From an uncultured Spirochaetota bacterium (lineage in GTDB: Bacteria > Spirochaetota > Spirochaetia > Treponematales > Rectinemataceae): a stretch of DNA of 32,244 nt. Each line of letters begins with the position of its first letter. Positions within the stretch are counted from its first letter, which is position 1. Shown here piece by piece: positions 18,714 through 25,892 of this stretch. The stretch spans positions 1-32,244 of the forward strand of contig CAIJMU010000024.1 in assembly GCA_903821875.1 (NCBI GenBank), given 5' to 3'. The translations under genes and the position numbers were made by a program. Under the pieces are notes generated by a model that was given only the letters and a program-made list of their open reading frames with translations, was not told where the DNA came from and searched no databases.

Positions 18714-19846
18714 GAGTCTATAGCCATCAGGAGGCGGTCATCGCCGACCGGCCCTGCCGGAAGTATGGAGCTGCGCACCGCGGCGAGGGCCTCATCCCGG
18801 GCCGTGGCGGAGGAAGCCGATACCGCGCGCTCGAGGCGCCCGAGCCCTGCGCTCCAGGATTGCCCGCTGTGGAAGTCCTCGAGCACCCCGTCTGTGTAGA
18901 GCCAGTAGCGGTCCCCTTCCTCGAGATGGAAGCTGCCCATCTGGAAGTGCGGTGCCTCGAAGGCTCCCAGGATGTCCCCCTCGGCCCTGAGGCTCCGGCT
19001 CTCGCCGCCCTTTGACACGGCCAAGGCCGGGAAATGCCCGGCACAGGCAAAGGAACCAGTGTCAGAAAGCCGGTTCAGGATGAGATAGAAAGCCGTGACG
19101 TGCTGCCCGTCATTGAGATTTCGCCTGAGCGCACGGTTCATGCTGTACATCGTCTCGCCTGCGGTGTTGAGCACCGAGGCGTTTTCCCGGAACAGGGCCT
19201 TGAGTACTGAGGCCTGGAAGGCCGACTCGATGCCATGGCCAGAAATGTCCGCCACAAGGTAGCCGTGGATGCCAGGGCTCAGCTCCACGATGTCGTACTG
19301 GTCCCCCCCAGCCTCCTCTGCGGCTTCGAAGAAGACCGAGCACTTTGCTGCCGGAAGGGCCTCGGCGTTGGTCAGGAAGGACTTGTGGGCGTCGCTCAGG
19401 GATCGCAGGCGCTCGGATTGCAAAGCTGCCAACTGGAGGGCCTGACGCGCCAGCTTGAGGTGGATCTTTACCCGGGCGACCAGTTCCTCGGCACTGAAGG
19501 GCTTCTGGACAAAATCGACGGCCCCGATCGATAGCCCCCGGATCCGGCTCTTCACGTCCTCGAGGCTCGTCACGAAGATGATCGGGCGCTCGGACAGGGT
19601 GGTAGTGGCGATGATGCGCTCGCAGAGCGAGAATCCGTCTCCGTCAGGGAGGATCACGTCGAGGAGGAGGAGGTCAGGCAGCAGTTCCACCGCCATGGTA
19701 TACCCCTCCGCGACGGTGCCCGCAATCCGCGAGATAAAGCCGTTGACCGACAGGATATGGGCCATTGTACTCGCCACCACCGGGGAATCGTCGACTATGA
19801 GGATAAGTGGCTGTTCTCTCGGGACGGCAAGGTTGCCAAATTCCAC
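18710..19846 (-). CDS. Receiver-PP2C (RsbU/SpoIIE-type) phosphatase, first gene of the chemosensory operon
   Basis: About 378 residues: a receiver near the N-terminus (VDDSPVV; phosphoacceptor Asp in LLLLDVILPDGDG; Lys in VQKPFSAEE), a short coiled coil, then a PP2C-type phosphatase with metal-binding acidic residues (EEAGGDQYD, ADISGHG, YTDGVLED, VGDDRL). It should dephosphorylate a STAS-domain serine when its receiver is phosphorylated. I place the start at the GTG at 19846, which has AAGGGGG just upstream. The ATG at 19876 and TTG at 19903 are in frame but lie inside the proposed promoter -10 and -35 boxes. Its stop overlaps the kinase-STAS gene start. Confidence 0.88.
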   Translation of the reverse strand: MEFGNLAVPREQPLILIVDDSPVVASTMAHILSVNGFISRIAGTVAEGYTMAVELLPDLLLLDVILPDGDGFSLCERIIATTTLSERPIIFVTSLEDVKSRIRGLSIGAVDFVQKPFSAEELVARVKIHLKLARQALQLAALQSERLRSLSDAHKSFLTNAEALPAAKCSVFFEAAEEAGGDQYDIVELSPGIHGYLVADISGHGIESAFQASVLKALFRENASVLNTAGETMYSMNRALRRNLNDGQHVTAFYLILNRLSDTGSFACAGHFPALAVSKGGESRSLRAEGDILGAFEAPHFQMGSFHLEEGDRYWLYTDGVLEDFHSGQSWSAGLGRLERAVSASSATARDEALAAVRSSILPAGPVGDDRLLMAIDS

Positions 19847-19874
19847 AAGGCCCCCTTGTTGCTGTGAGTAATCC

Positions 19875-19903
19875 ATTCTCGCAAATAAGCGGCATTCTGT
19901 CAA
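19875..19903 (-). promoter_or_regulatory. Predicted promoter of the eight-gene chemosensory/partner-switch operon
   Basis: Minus-strand TTGACA (complement of 19898-19903), a 17-bp spacer, and GAGAAT (complement of 19875-19880). Transcription would start near 19868, upstream of the GTG at 19846 and its Shine-Dalgarno AAGGGGG (complement of 19851-19857). Confidence 0.55.
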
Positions 19904-19928
19904 ATTTGCTTCGCATCACAGGTTCCCG

Positions 19929-20141
19929 ATGTGCATTGACGGCGACTGGCCGACTTCTTTCGCGCTCCGCATCCTGGCGGGCATCTGCCTCGGCGCCTGC
20001 TCGGCGATGTGGGTCCTCTGTGCTGTCTTGCTGGCCATTGCCTCGACCGTCTTCGTGGGTGACATCGCCGCCCTGCGCGCCCGGATGAAGTCCGTAGCCC
20101 AAGAGCTGCGCTTGGCCACGGCGGCTAGTCCAGGATCGTGA
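19929..20141 (+). CDS. Possible small membrane protein (70 residues)
   Basis: This lone plus-strand frame lies between the OmpA-family gene and the chemosensory operon, where neither strand holds another credible gene. It encodes about 35 strongly hydrophobic residues (about 11-45, rich in Ala, Leu, Cys and Ile) followed by a charged helix (ALRARMKSVAQELRLA). Third codon positions are mostly G or C, as in the neighbouring genes. An AGG lies 6 nt before the ATG. It would end 17 bp inside the 3' end of the converging ompA-like gene. No family is recognised; it could be a chance frame. Confidence 0.35.
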   Translation: MCIDGDWPTSFALRILAGICLGACSAMWVLCAVLLAIASTVFVGDIAALRARMKSVAQELRLATAASPGS

Positions 20142-21609
20142 TCTCCACCCGCCGGTTCCTCGCCCTGCCCTGATCGTCTGTATTAGGAGCGATTGGCCTC
20201 GTTGAACCGAGGCCCCTCCAGATGAAGCGCGAGGCGGGGATGCCCCGCTTCGAAAGGGCGTCGACTATGGTTTTAGCCCGCTGCTTCGACAGATCGAGCT
20301 CGCCCTGGGGCTTTCCCGCGCTCGCAGCGTGGCCCTCGACGAGGAAGCTGCGTCCGCCCGGGGCGGCGAGCAGGGCCTTCGCAATTGTGTCGAGCCTGCC
20401 GGACTCGCCGGGAAGGAGCTCCGCGGAGTCGGCCCTGAAGCGCAGGTCCAGGATGCGGAGGACCACTCCGCCCTCCCCCTCGGCGACCTCGAGGTCGGGA
20501 CCCGCGAGGGCGATGACCTCCAGCGGCGGCGCCGACAAGGGCGGCGGTGAAAGGCTCGCATCTGACGCAGCCGGGGGCGATGCGGAGGGCGGCTGAGCCG
20601 GGGCAGGCCTTGTCGGAAGGGCAGGATTTCCGGCGTCGGGTGGGATCCCGGGGGCGCCAGCCCTGGGGTCGATGCTTTTGGGCACGGGCAGGGCGCCGAG
20701 CTTGTCCTTGAGGATGGCCACAAGGCTCCCCCGGTCGCCCCCATCACCGCCCTTCCAGAACACGAGGTTCGAGCCCGACCTCCTCTCGCTGCCCCCCTGG
20801 GCAAAGCCGAAGGTCTCGTCGAAGCTGTCCCGGAGGAAGATCGGAGCGCCTGTGTGGGCATCGAGCCTGATGTCGAGGTCATGGCTCCCCTTCGCCGCCG
20901 CGAGTCCGGCAACCGGGCCCTGGAGGCGTGTGGCGAACTTTGCCCGTACCTCGATGGAGTCGCGGCCGAGGTAGGGGGACCTACCCGTGACGCGATACTC
21001 CGCAAGGAAGGGCAGGCGCAGGGCCTGGCCACGGAGGTTGACGAGCCGGGTGCCCGGAGCGACGAAAGAAGCTCCAATTATGAGGTTATCGGAGGCTGGT
21101 ACCCCTTCCTTCCAGCCTCCGGCGGGGAAGCCCCTGGGGTAGCTTGCCCCTGCGATGTCGAGGAGCCCCTGGAGGGAGGGTGCCCGTGCGCCGCCTCCGC
21201 TGCCTTCCGCGTAGTCGTCGCGGAGGCAGCCCAGTGCTCCGCTTGAGTAGCGCCCGCGCCCTGAGAGGTCGAGGCCCCGGGCCTCGGCTCTCAGGTCGCG
21301 GAGGGTCTCCTCGAGGAGGTACCAGGTGCCCGTCCGCGTGCCTCCGGGCTGTCCGGGGCCTGCTGCCTCGAGGGTAGTCCGTGTCTCCCCCCAGGCGTGG
21401 CCGACATAGGCACCGTCCACCCAGCGCGAGAAATCGCTCCGCTCCACGATATGGTCAGGCTCCGCGCTGACATGATCGGGTTCCTGTGCCTGCGCGGCGG
21501 CGGGTTGTGCCTGCGCGGCAGCGGGTTGTGCCTGCGCGGCGGCGGGTTGTGCCACCACCGCGGCCATTGCGGCAATGATACCAAGTATCAATTTATTAGT
21601 TAGACACAT
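20125..21609 (-). CDS. OmpA-family outer-membrane/peptidoglycan-binding protein
   Basis: 494 residues. A signal peptide (MCLTNKLILGIIAAMAAVVA) runs into three copies of a 7-residue Gln/Pro/Ala repeat. A large beta-rich body (about 50-300) is followed by a Pro/Ala/Ser-rich linker (about 305-355) and an OmpA-like domain (about 385-494; LRFRADSAELLPGESGRL, LDLSKQRAKTIVDAL, RARNRRVEITI) expected to bind peptidoglycan in the periplasm. The body resembles no family I can name. It overlaps the end of pgeF by 10 bp and is the last gene of the rluA-like/DUF5312/pgeF operon. Anchoring the envelope to the cell wall is the likely role. Confidence 0.85.
   Translation of the reverse strand: MCLTNKLILGIIAAMAAVVAQPAAAQAQPAAAQAQPAAAQAQEPDHVSAEPDHIVERSDFSRWVDGAYVGHAWGETRTTLEAAGPGQPGGTRTGTWYLLEETLRDLRAEARGLDLSGRGRYSSGALGCLRDDYAEGSGGGARAPSLQGLLDIAGASYPRGFPAGGWKEGVPASDNLIIGASFVAPGTRLVNLRGQALRLPFLAEYRVTGRSPYLGRDSIEVRAKFATRLQGPVAGLAAAKGSHDLDIRLDAHTGAPIFLRDSFDETFGFAQGGSERRSGSNLVFWKGGDGGDRGSLVAILKDKLGALPVPKSIDPRAGAPGIPPDAGNPALPTRPAPAQPPSASPPAASDASLSPPPLSAPPLEVIALAGPDLEVAEGEGGVVLRILDLRFRADSAELLPGESGRLDTIAKALLAAPGGRSFLVEGHAASAGKPQGELDLSKQRAKTIVDALSKRGIPASRFIWRGLGSTRPIAPNTDDQGRARNRRVEITILD
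21488..21550. repeat. Three tandem 21-bp units in the ompA-like gene
   Basis: Three consecutive 21-bp units (21488-21508, 21509-21529, 21530-21550) differ at one base (the middle copy has A for G). They encode repeated AQPAAAQ-type heptapeptides just after the signal peptide core. Because 21 is a multiple of three, gain or loss of units keeps the frame. Confidence 0.9.
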
Positions 21610-22466
21610 AGCGCGAGCATCCTGGAGAAGTGCTCCGGTCCCTCCCGGCGGAAGGAGCCGAGGGCAGGATCGCAGGAGGTGCAGGAGGCGACGGAGAGCA
21701 GGGCCTCGATGCCCAGGCGCCGCGCGATGCCCAGGTTGGCGGCCCTGAGGTCGAGTCGTGGACTGCCCTCCACCCCCTGGCCCTCCCGGACCACCGAGGA
21801 GGGTCCGAAGGCCGCCTCGAAGGCCACGGCGCGCTCCGGAGGCACCGTGTAGCAGCAGGCTCCGATGGCGGGCCCGAGGATCACCGAAAGGTCTTCGGAC
21901 CGCGTACCGAAGCGCTCCGCGAGGGCCCGGGCTGCCACCTCGAGGATGCCCGTCCCCTTCCAGCCCGAATGGAGGACGCCACGCGCCCCCGAAGCGCTGT
22001 CCCAGATCCAGATCGGCATGCAGTCGGCAACCGTGATACCCGTAGCGAAGCCTCCGGAAAGGGCTCCCGCCAGCAGGATGCCATCCCGCCCCTCGGAGCC
22101 GTCTGGCCCTCCATCACCGAAGTCGAGGCCCTGGAGGGAGGCTGCATCCCATTCGGAGGGCAGCAGCGCCGCCTGAGGGCGCTGAGGAACAGCCTCGATC
22201 AGTCGGACACGGCGGGTATGGTGGAGCTCCGTAGCCACCATTCGCTCCGGGGCGATGCCCAGGGCTGCAAGGAAGGCACGGCGCTCGGGGTTGGCTTTGT
22301 CGAGGAGGTAGCGCATGGAGCCGGCCGCGCGGAGGCTGAGCACAGCGCGGGGGCGCTGGGAAAGGGAAGCCGCCCGGGCCGTTGCGGGAATCGGAAAGAC
22401 GAATTCCAGGTGGTCGGGAGCCGCAGCCGCCTGCAAAGCCGCCCGCCCAGCCTCGGCCTCCCTCAT
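21600..22466 (-). CDS. pgeF: Peptidoglycan editing factor PgeF / YfiH (laccase-domain) family protein
   Basis: 288 residues. It has the family landmarks: a His pair around residue 82 (ATELHHTRRV), the Cys-containing GITVADCMPIWIWD, the His motif GVLHSGWKGTGILE, and LGPAIGACCYTV. The C-terminal part carries CTSCDP and SFRREG as in YfiH. The family was once called polyphenol oxidase; PgeF acts as an enzyme that corrects mis-incorporated residues in peptidoglycan precursors, and some homologues act on purine nucleosides. The start overlaps the stop of the DUF5312-like gene (ATGA). Placement next to an OmpA-type wall-binding protein fits an envelope role. Confidence 0.9.
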   Translation of the reverse strand: MREAEAGRAALQAAAAPDHLEFVFPIPATARAASLSQRPRAVLSLRAAGSMRYLLDKANPERRAFLAALGIAPERMVATELHHTRRVRLIEAVPQRPQAALLPSEWDAASLQGLDFGDGGPDGSEGRDGILLAGALSGGFATGITVADCMPIWIWDSASGARGVLHSGWKGTGILEVAARALAERFGTRSEDLSVILGPAIGACCYTVPPERAVAFEAAFGPSSVVREGQGVEGSPRLDLRAANLGIARRLGIEALLSVASCTSCDPALGSFRREGPEHFSRMLALCV

Positions 22467-24169
22467 GCTATTCCCAGCTCGAGTCCGGACAGCTCTTCAA
22501 GCAGGGCAATGGCTGTCTCGCAGGTAGCCCGCGTAGCATCGAGGGACTTGAGGAAATCACGGTTGGCGCGGCCGTCCACCGCCGAGAGATTCTGCAGCGA
22601 ATCGTAGCGACCCCCGGCCTCGCCCTTGAGCACTCCCTGAAGCACCCTCGTCATGGTGATGAGGGCGATTGCGGAATCCCGGAGCATTCCCTCAGCCTCC
22701 TCGTCGATGGCACGCCGCAGCGCTTCGATCTTTCGACGCCTTGAATGGAGAGGCGCAATCTCCTTTTGGGCCTGGACCCACGCCCTTCCATGCTCCCCAT
22801 CGGATCCGAGCTTCCCGTCGAAGGCCACAAGCCGCTCATGGAGCCTGAGCAGGCTATTGTAAGCATCGGTAAACTCGATCCGGTTGTCCTTCCGATAGAA
22901 CTCCCCCTCGAGAAGGAGAAGCTTGAGGGGGCGATTCATCTCATGGATGAAGGGCCCCTGGCTCAATCCCTCGAGGAGGGCCAGGGGCAATTCGTAGCGC
23001 ATAGGTGGCCCGTCGTTGATGCCCTCGCGGGCGATGTTGGCGAATACGGGCATCTCCCGGTTGCCAAGGAAGGTCCGGATCTCCTGGGCAAGCTCGCGGT
23101 TGCGGCTTTCGACCTTGAAGGCTTCCAGCTTGGCCTCGATGCGATCTTTCCAGAAGCTCCTGAAACTGAGGAACCAGTCCTCGCCTCCCGGGAGTTCCCT
23201 GGGCACGTAGGCCGGATCCCCGGCGACAATCCTGAGCATGGCGGCAATCGGAACCTTGGAATTGAAACTCCTGATGCCCTGGAGGGCCTCAGCCCCAGCC
23301 TGGAAGTCGGCACCCATGACCGACTCCGCATCGAAGTCCGGCTGTATCATGGCTTCCTGGGATGCGGTGACAAAGAGCGCCTCGAGGAGTTCCGTCGAGG
23401 GAGGGAGGGCGATCGAGTAGAGGAGGTCCCCGAGTTCGAGGAGGAGTTCGCGTGTGGAAGAAAAGCTGGCCCCGACAAAGCCGCCAGGCTGTTGCTTCCA
23501 ATGCCCCAGGAGTCGATCAAAGAGAAAGCCCGAAAGGCTCCTGAGGAACATGAGGCTGCGGAGGTCGGTGTAGATCGAACGGCGACGGTCATCCGTCATC
23601 GACCTGAGGATGTCTTCCCAGGCAGCGAGCACGATGGTCCTGGTCTCATCAATGCTGAGGCCAGCCTCGGTGCGGGTGAAGGGATCGGTCTCCGAGACGA
23701 TGCGACCGTGTATTTCAGGGAGTTGGATCGAGACGAGGCAGGCGATGAAGGCGCCCTTGTCCTGGTCGATGCTCCGCGCAAAGAGATCGGCGAACCAGCG
23801 GGCCGAGTCGCGGAGGCTGCGGAGCTGTACGGCGAAATCCTCGAGGAGAATGCCCCTTTTCCAGTCGATGAGGCCTGGACGCAGGGAATCGAGCTTGCCG
23901 ACCATCTGCTTGAGGACATCCTCGGTCTGCAGCTGTTCGACACTCTTTCCGCTGAAGAGTTTGCGGAAAAAATAGACAAAGCGGGACAGGAGGGTCAGAC
24001 CCTTGTCATCCTCCTCGCCAGGGGGAACCTTGCCGGTCGACGCCGAGTCGGGAGGGATGAGCGGCTCCATGGAAAGCCCGGCGCCGCGCCGGATCCTATC
24101 GAGGAGTTCCCTACGCTCCGTGCTGGATAGTTGGGCGGAGAGGGTGTCGAAAACTTGGGGAGCCGGCAT
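22463..24169 (-). CDS. DUF5312-like protein of unknown function
   Basis: 568 residues, mostly helical and charged, without a signal peptide; a short hydrophobic stretch (LLSRFVYFFRKLF, about residues 60-73) could touch the membrane. It resembles a conserved protein family of treponemes (DUF5312) whose function is not known; this match is from memory of the family and is moderate. It starts 3 nt after the rluA-like gene and overlaps pgeF by ATGA, so the three are co-expressed. No catalytic motif is apparent. Confidence 0.75.
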   Translation of the reverse strand: MPAPQVFDTLSAQLSSTERRELLDRIRRGAGLSMEPLIPPDSASTGKVPPGEEDDKGLTLLSRFVYFFRKLFSGKSVEQLQTEDVLKQMVGKLDSLRPGLIDWKRGILLEDFAVQLRSLRDSARWFADLFARSIDQDKGAFIACLVSIQLPEIHGRIVSETDPFTRTEAGLSIDETRTIVLAAWEDILRSMTDDRRRSIYTDLRSLMFLRSLSGFLFDRLLGHWKQQPGGFVGASFSSTRELLLELGDLLYSIALPPSTELLEALFVTASQEAMIQPDFDAESVMGADFQAGAEALQGIRSFNSKVPIAAMLRIVAGDPAYVPRELPGGEDWFLSFRSFWKDRIEAKLEAFKVESRNRELAQEIRTFLGNREMPVFANIAREGINDGPPMRYELPLALLEGLSQGPFIHEMNRPLKLLLLEGEFYRKDNRIEFTDAYNSLLRLHERLVAFDGKLGSDGEHGRAWVQAQKEIAPLHSRRRKIEALRRAIDEEAEGMLRDSAIALITMTRVLQGVLKGEAGGRYDSLQNLSAVDGRANRDFLKSLDATRATCETAIALLEELSGLELGIA

Positions 24170-24172
24170 CGT

Positions 24173-24985
24173 TCAATGGTACGGCAGTGAAGCGTTCTTG
24201 GCAATCGTAACTGTGTCCGCAGTGACGCGTTCCCGGCGTCCCGTGACCGGGTGGGGAAACTCGAGGGCAACGGCTTCTAGGGCCAGGGCCAGGCCGCCCT
24301 GGCCTCCATACAGGCTGTCGCCGAGGAGGGGCAGGCCTATCCACGCGAAGTGGGCCCTGACCTGGTGCCGGAAGCCTCTGGCGAGGCGGACGGATGCGTG
24401 GAGGGTCTGACCCCGGACCTCGGCTGCCTCGATCTCAGTTTGATAGAGCCTGGGCGGTGAGCCCCGGCGATGCGCTCCAGGGACCTTCTCGCCCGGGGCC
24501 AGGCAGGCAACACGCGCGCCTCCAGGCCCATAGGCACGGAAGCGGCACAGTATGGAGCCGCCTGCCGCGAGACCGGGCAGGGTGGCTGGGTAGGCAAGGG
24601 CATCAGCCCAGGTCCCCGGGTCGAGGCCCTCAGGGCTGCCCTGGAGGGGCTGCGAACCCGGCAAGCCACCAGGGCTGGATCTGGCTTCGAGCTTGTAGGT
24701 CTTGAGGACTGTCAGGGCATCCTGGGCTGCCCTGAGCCTGATGAAGGCCTCCTGGCTGCGCGCGAAAAGGAGAAGGCCTGAGGTTTCGAAGTCGAGGCGG
24801 TGGAGAAGTCCCGCCTCGGCCTCCGGCCCGCTGCCTTGGCCACGGCCAAGGTCGGGAAAGCGCTCCAGGACCCAGTCCACGAGATTCGGTCCGCCGCCGG
24901 CGCCGAGGGCTGCCGAGTGGAGGCGGTGGGGCTTCCATACAACGATGATCGAATCGTCGATGGCGACAATGCGAGGTTCGGCCAT
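24173..24985 (-). CDS. RluA-family pseudouridine synthase
   Basis: 270 residues from the ATG at 24985. The catalytic motif GLLHRLDFETSGLLLFAR contains the conserved Asp of the RluA family, and the C-terminus has RGFRHQVRAHFAWIGLPLLGD, the second family signature. The protein converts a uridine in rRNA or tRNA to pseudouridine; which one cannot be told. No S4 domain is present, and the insert at about 100-160 is Gly/Pro-rich. The frame is open further upstream to 25237, but those 84 residues are Pro/Arg-rich, unlike the family, and the ATG at 24985 has AGGA at the right distance. It heads the operon with DUF5312, pgeF and ompA-like. Confidence 0.9.
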   Translation of the reverse strand: MAEPRIVAIDDSIIVVWKPHRLHSAALGAGGGPNLVDWVLERFPDLGRGQGSGPEAEAGLLHRLDFETSGLLLFARSQEAFIRLRAAQDALTVLKTYKLEARSSPGGLPGSQPLQGSPEGLDPGTWADALAYPATLPGLAAGGSILCRFRAYGPGGARVACLAPGEKVPGAHRRGSPPRLYQTEIEAAEVRGQTLHASVRLARGFRHQVRAHFAWIGLPLLGDSLYGGQGGLALALEAVALEFPHPVTGRRERVTADTVTIAKNASLPYH

Positions 24986-25144
24986 GCGCCATCCTATCTG
25001 CAGGCAGCCCGCTCTGCCAGCGGAAAGGGGGGGACGGGGAGAAGGGGCAGCCCCGCCAGGGATGACAATGCGCACAGGCCCGGAGATCGGACATAAGGCC
25101 CGGAGCGAGGGCGGCCGATACTTGAGGGGCGGAGGACTCAATAG

Positions 25145-25795
25145 ATGCGGAAGAACTCTGGATCTGCAGGGCAGTGTGCGCGCAGGTTCGCTGCCCTGGT
25201 GCTGGTCTCCCTGGCGATGGCTCTCGTCGGAGCACAATCAGCCACGAAGGCGACGACGCCCCAGTCTACCCCCGCGGTTACCACCACCTCTCCGGCACCG
25301 GCCACCAGCTCAGCATCGGCTTCCATCGCGGCGGGCCTCCCCACGGGCTTTTCCGACATCGCGCTAGGAATGAGCCGTGACGAGGTCATCGCCAAGCTCA
25401 TGGCCAATCCGCTCTTCGCCTGGCGCGGCCCAGAGGATGTCTCCCTCCTGTCCTCACCCAACCAAAGCCTCATCGAGGTTGCTGGCCTCTCCTTCGTCCG
25501 CCGGGCCTTCTTCCAGTTCCTCGATGGCAAGCTCTGGGTCATCATACTGAACCTCGCCCCCGACCGCATCGACCACTACTCGGTCTTCGCAGACCTCTCC
25601 GCCAAATACGGCGACCCGGTCCGCCTCGACCCCCAGGCCGCAACCTGGGAAAGCGCCAGCGTCCGGATGGCCCTCGAACGGCCCCTCACCCTCCGCTACC
25701 TTGACCTCGGCGTCCTGGGAAAACTCAGGGACGCTGGCGCTGCCAGGGCTTCGGTCGAAGAGCTTGAGAGAAGGGATTTCCTGGGCGAATTGTAG
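25145..25795 (+). CDS. Secreted protein of unknown function
   Basis: 216 residues. An N-terminal signal peptide (basic start, then FAALVLVSLAMALVGAQS) is followed by a Ser/Thr/Ala/Pro linker (about 31-62) and a compact domain (about 65-216) with GFSDIALGMSRDEVIAKL, a tryptophan- and phenylalanine-rich centre and a YGDPVRLDPQ segment. The pattern suggests a small periplasmic alpha/beta domain; no named family is recognised. GGAGG lies upstream of the ATG. It is divergent from the rluA-like operon and precedes tatT by 97 bp. Its stop is followed by a separate promoter for tatT. Confidence 0.8.
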   Translation: MRKNSGSAGQCARRFAALVLVSLAMALVGAQSATKATTPQSTPAVTTTSPAPATSSASASIAAGLPTGFSDIALGMSRDEVIAKLMANPLFAWRGPEDVSLLSSPNQSLIEVAGLSFVRRAFFQFLDGKLWVIILNLAPDRIDHYSVFADLSAKYGDPVRLDPQAATWESASVRMALERPLTLRYLDLGVLGKLRDAGAARASVEELERRDFLGEL

Positions 25796-25857
25796 ACTTC
25801 AGGTCCTCCCTGCCCCGCCCTTCATCCCGCACGCGGGCAAGCCTGCAGGCCCGCGAA

Positions 25858-25886
25858 TTGACACTCTGGCGGCCTTCGCCCATAGT
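25858..25886 (+). promoter_or_regulatory. Predicted promoter of tatT, six bases before the start codon
   Basis: TTGACA (25858-25863), a 17-bp spacer and CATAGT (25881-25886). Only GGGCCC separates the -10 box from the ATG at 25893, so the transcript would begin at or next to the start codon. Confidence 0.5.
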
Positions 25887-25892
25887 GGGCCC

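Noticed and set aside
19916-20119. 67-codon minus-strand frame between the ompA-like and chemosensory genes
   Set aside because: Its sequence is Ser/Arg/Lys-rich with no pattern, and it would have to read through the chemosensory promoter region; the opposite-strand frame is the better candidate.
22745-24130. 461-codon plus-strand open frame opposite the DUF5312-like gene
   Set aside because: It is an antisense shadow without recognisable domains; the minus-strand gene has overlaps and spacing that fit an operon.
24986-25237. 84-residue N-terminal extension of the RluA-family protein
   Set aside because: The extension is Pro/Arg-rich and unlike the family, and the ATG at 24985 has its own ribosome site; the region is the divergent intergenic spacer.
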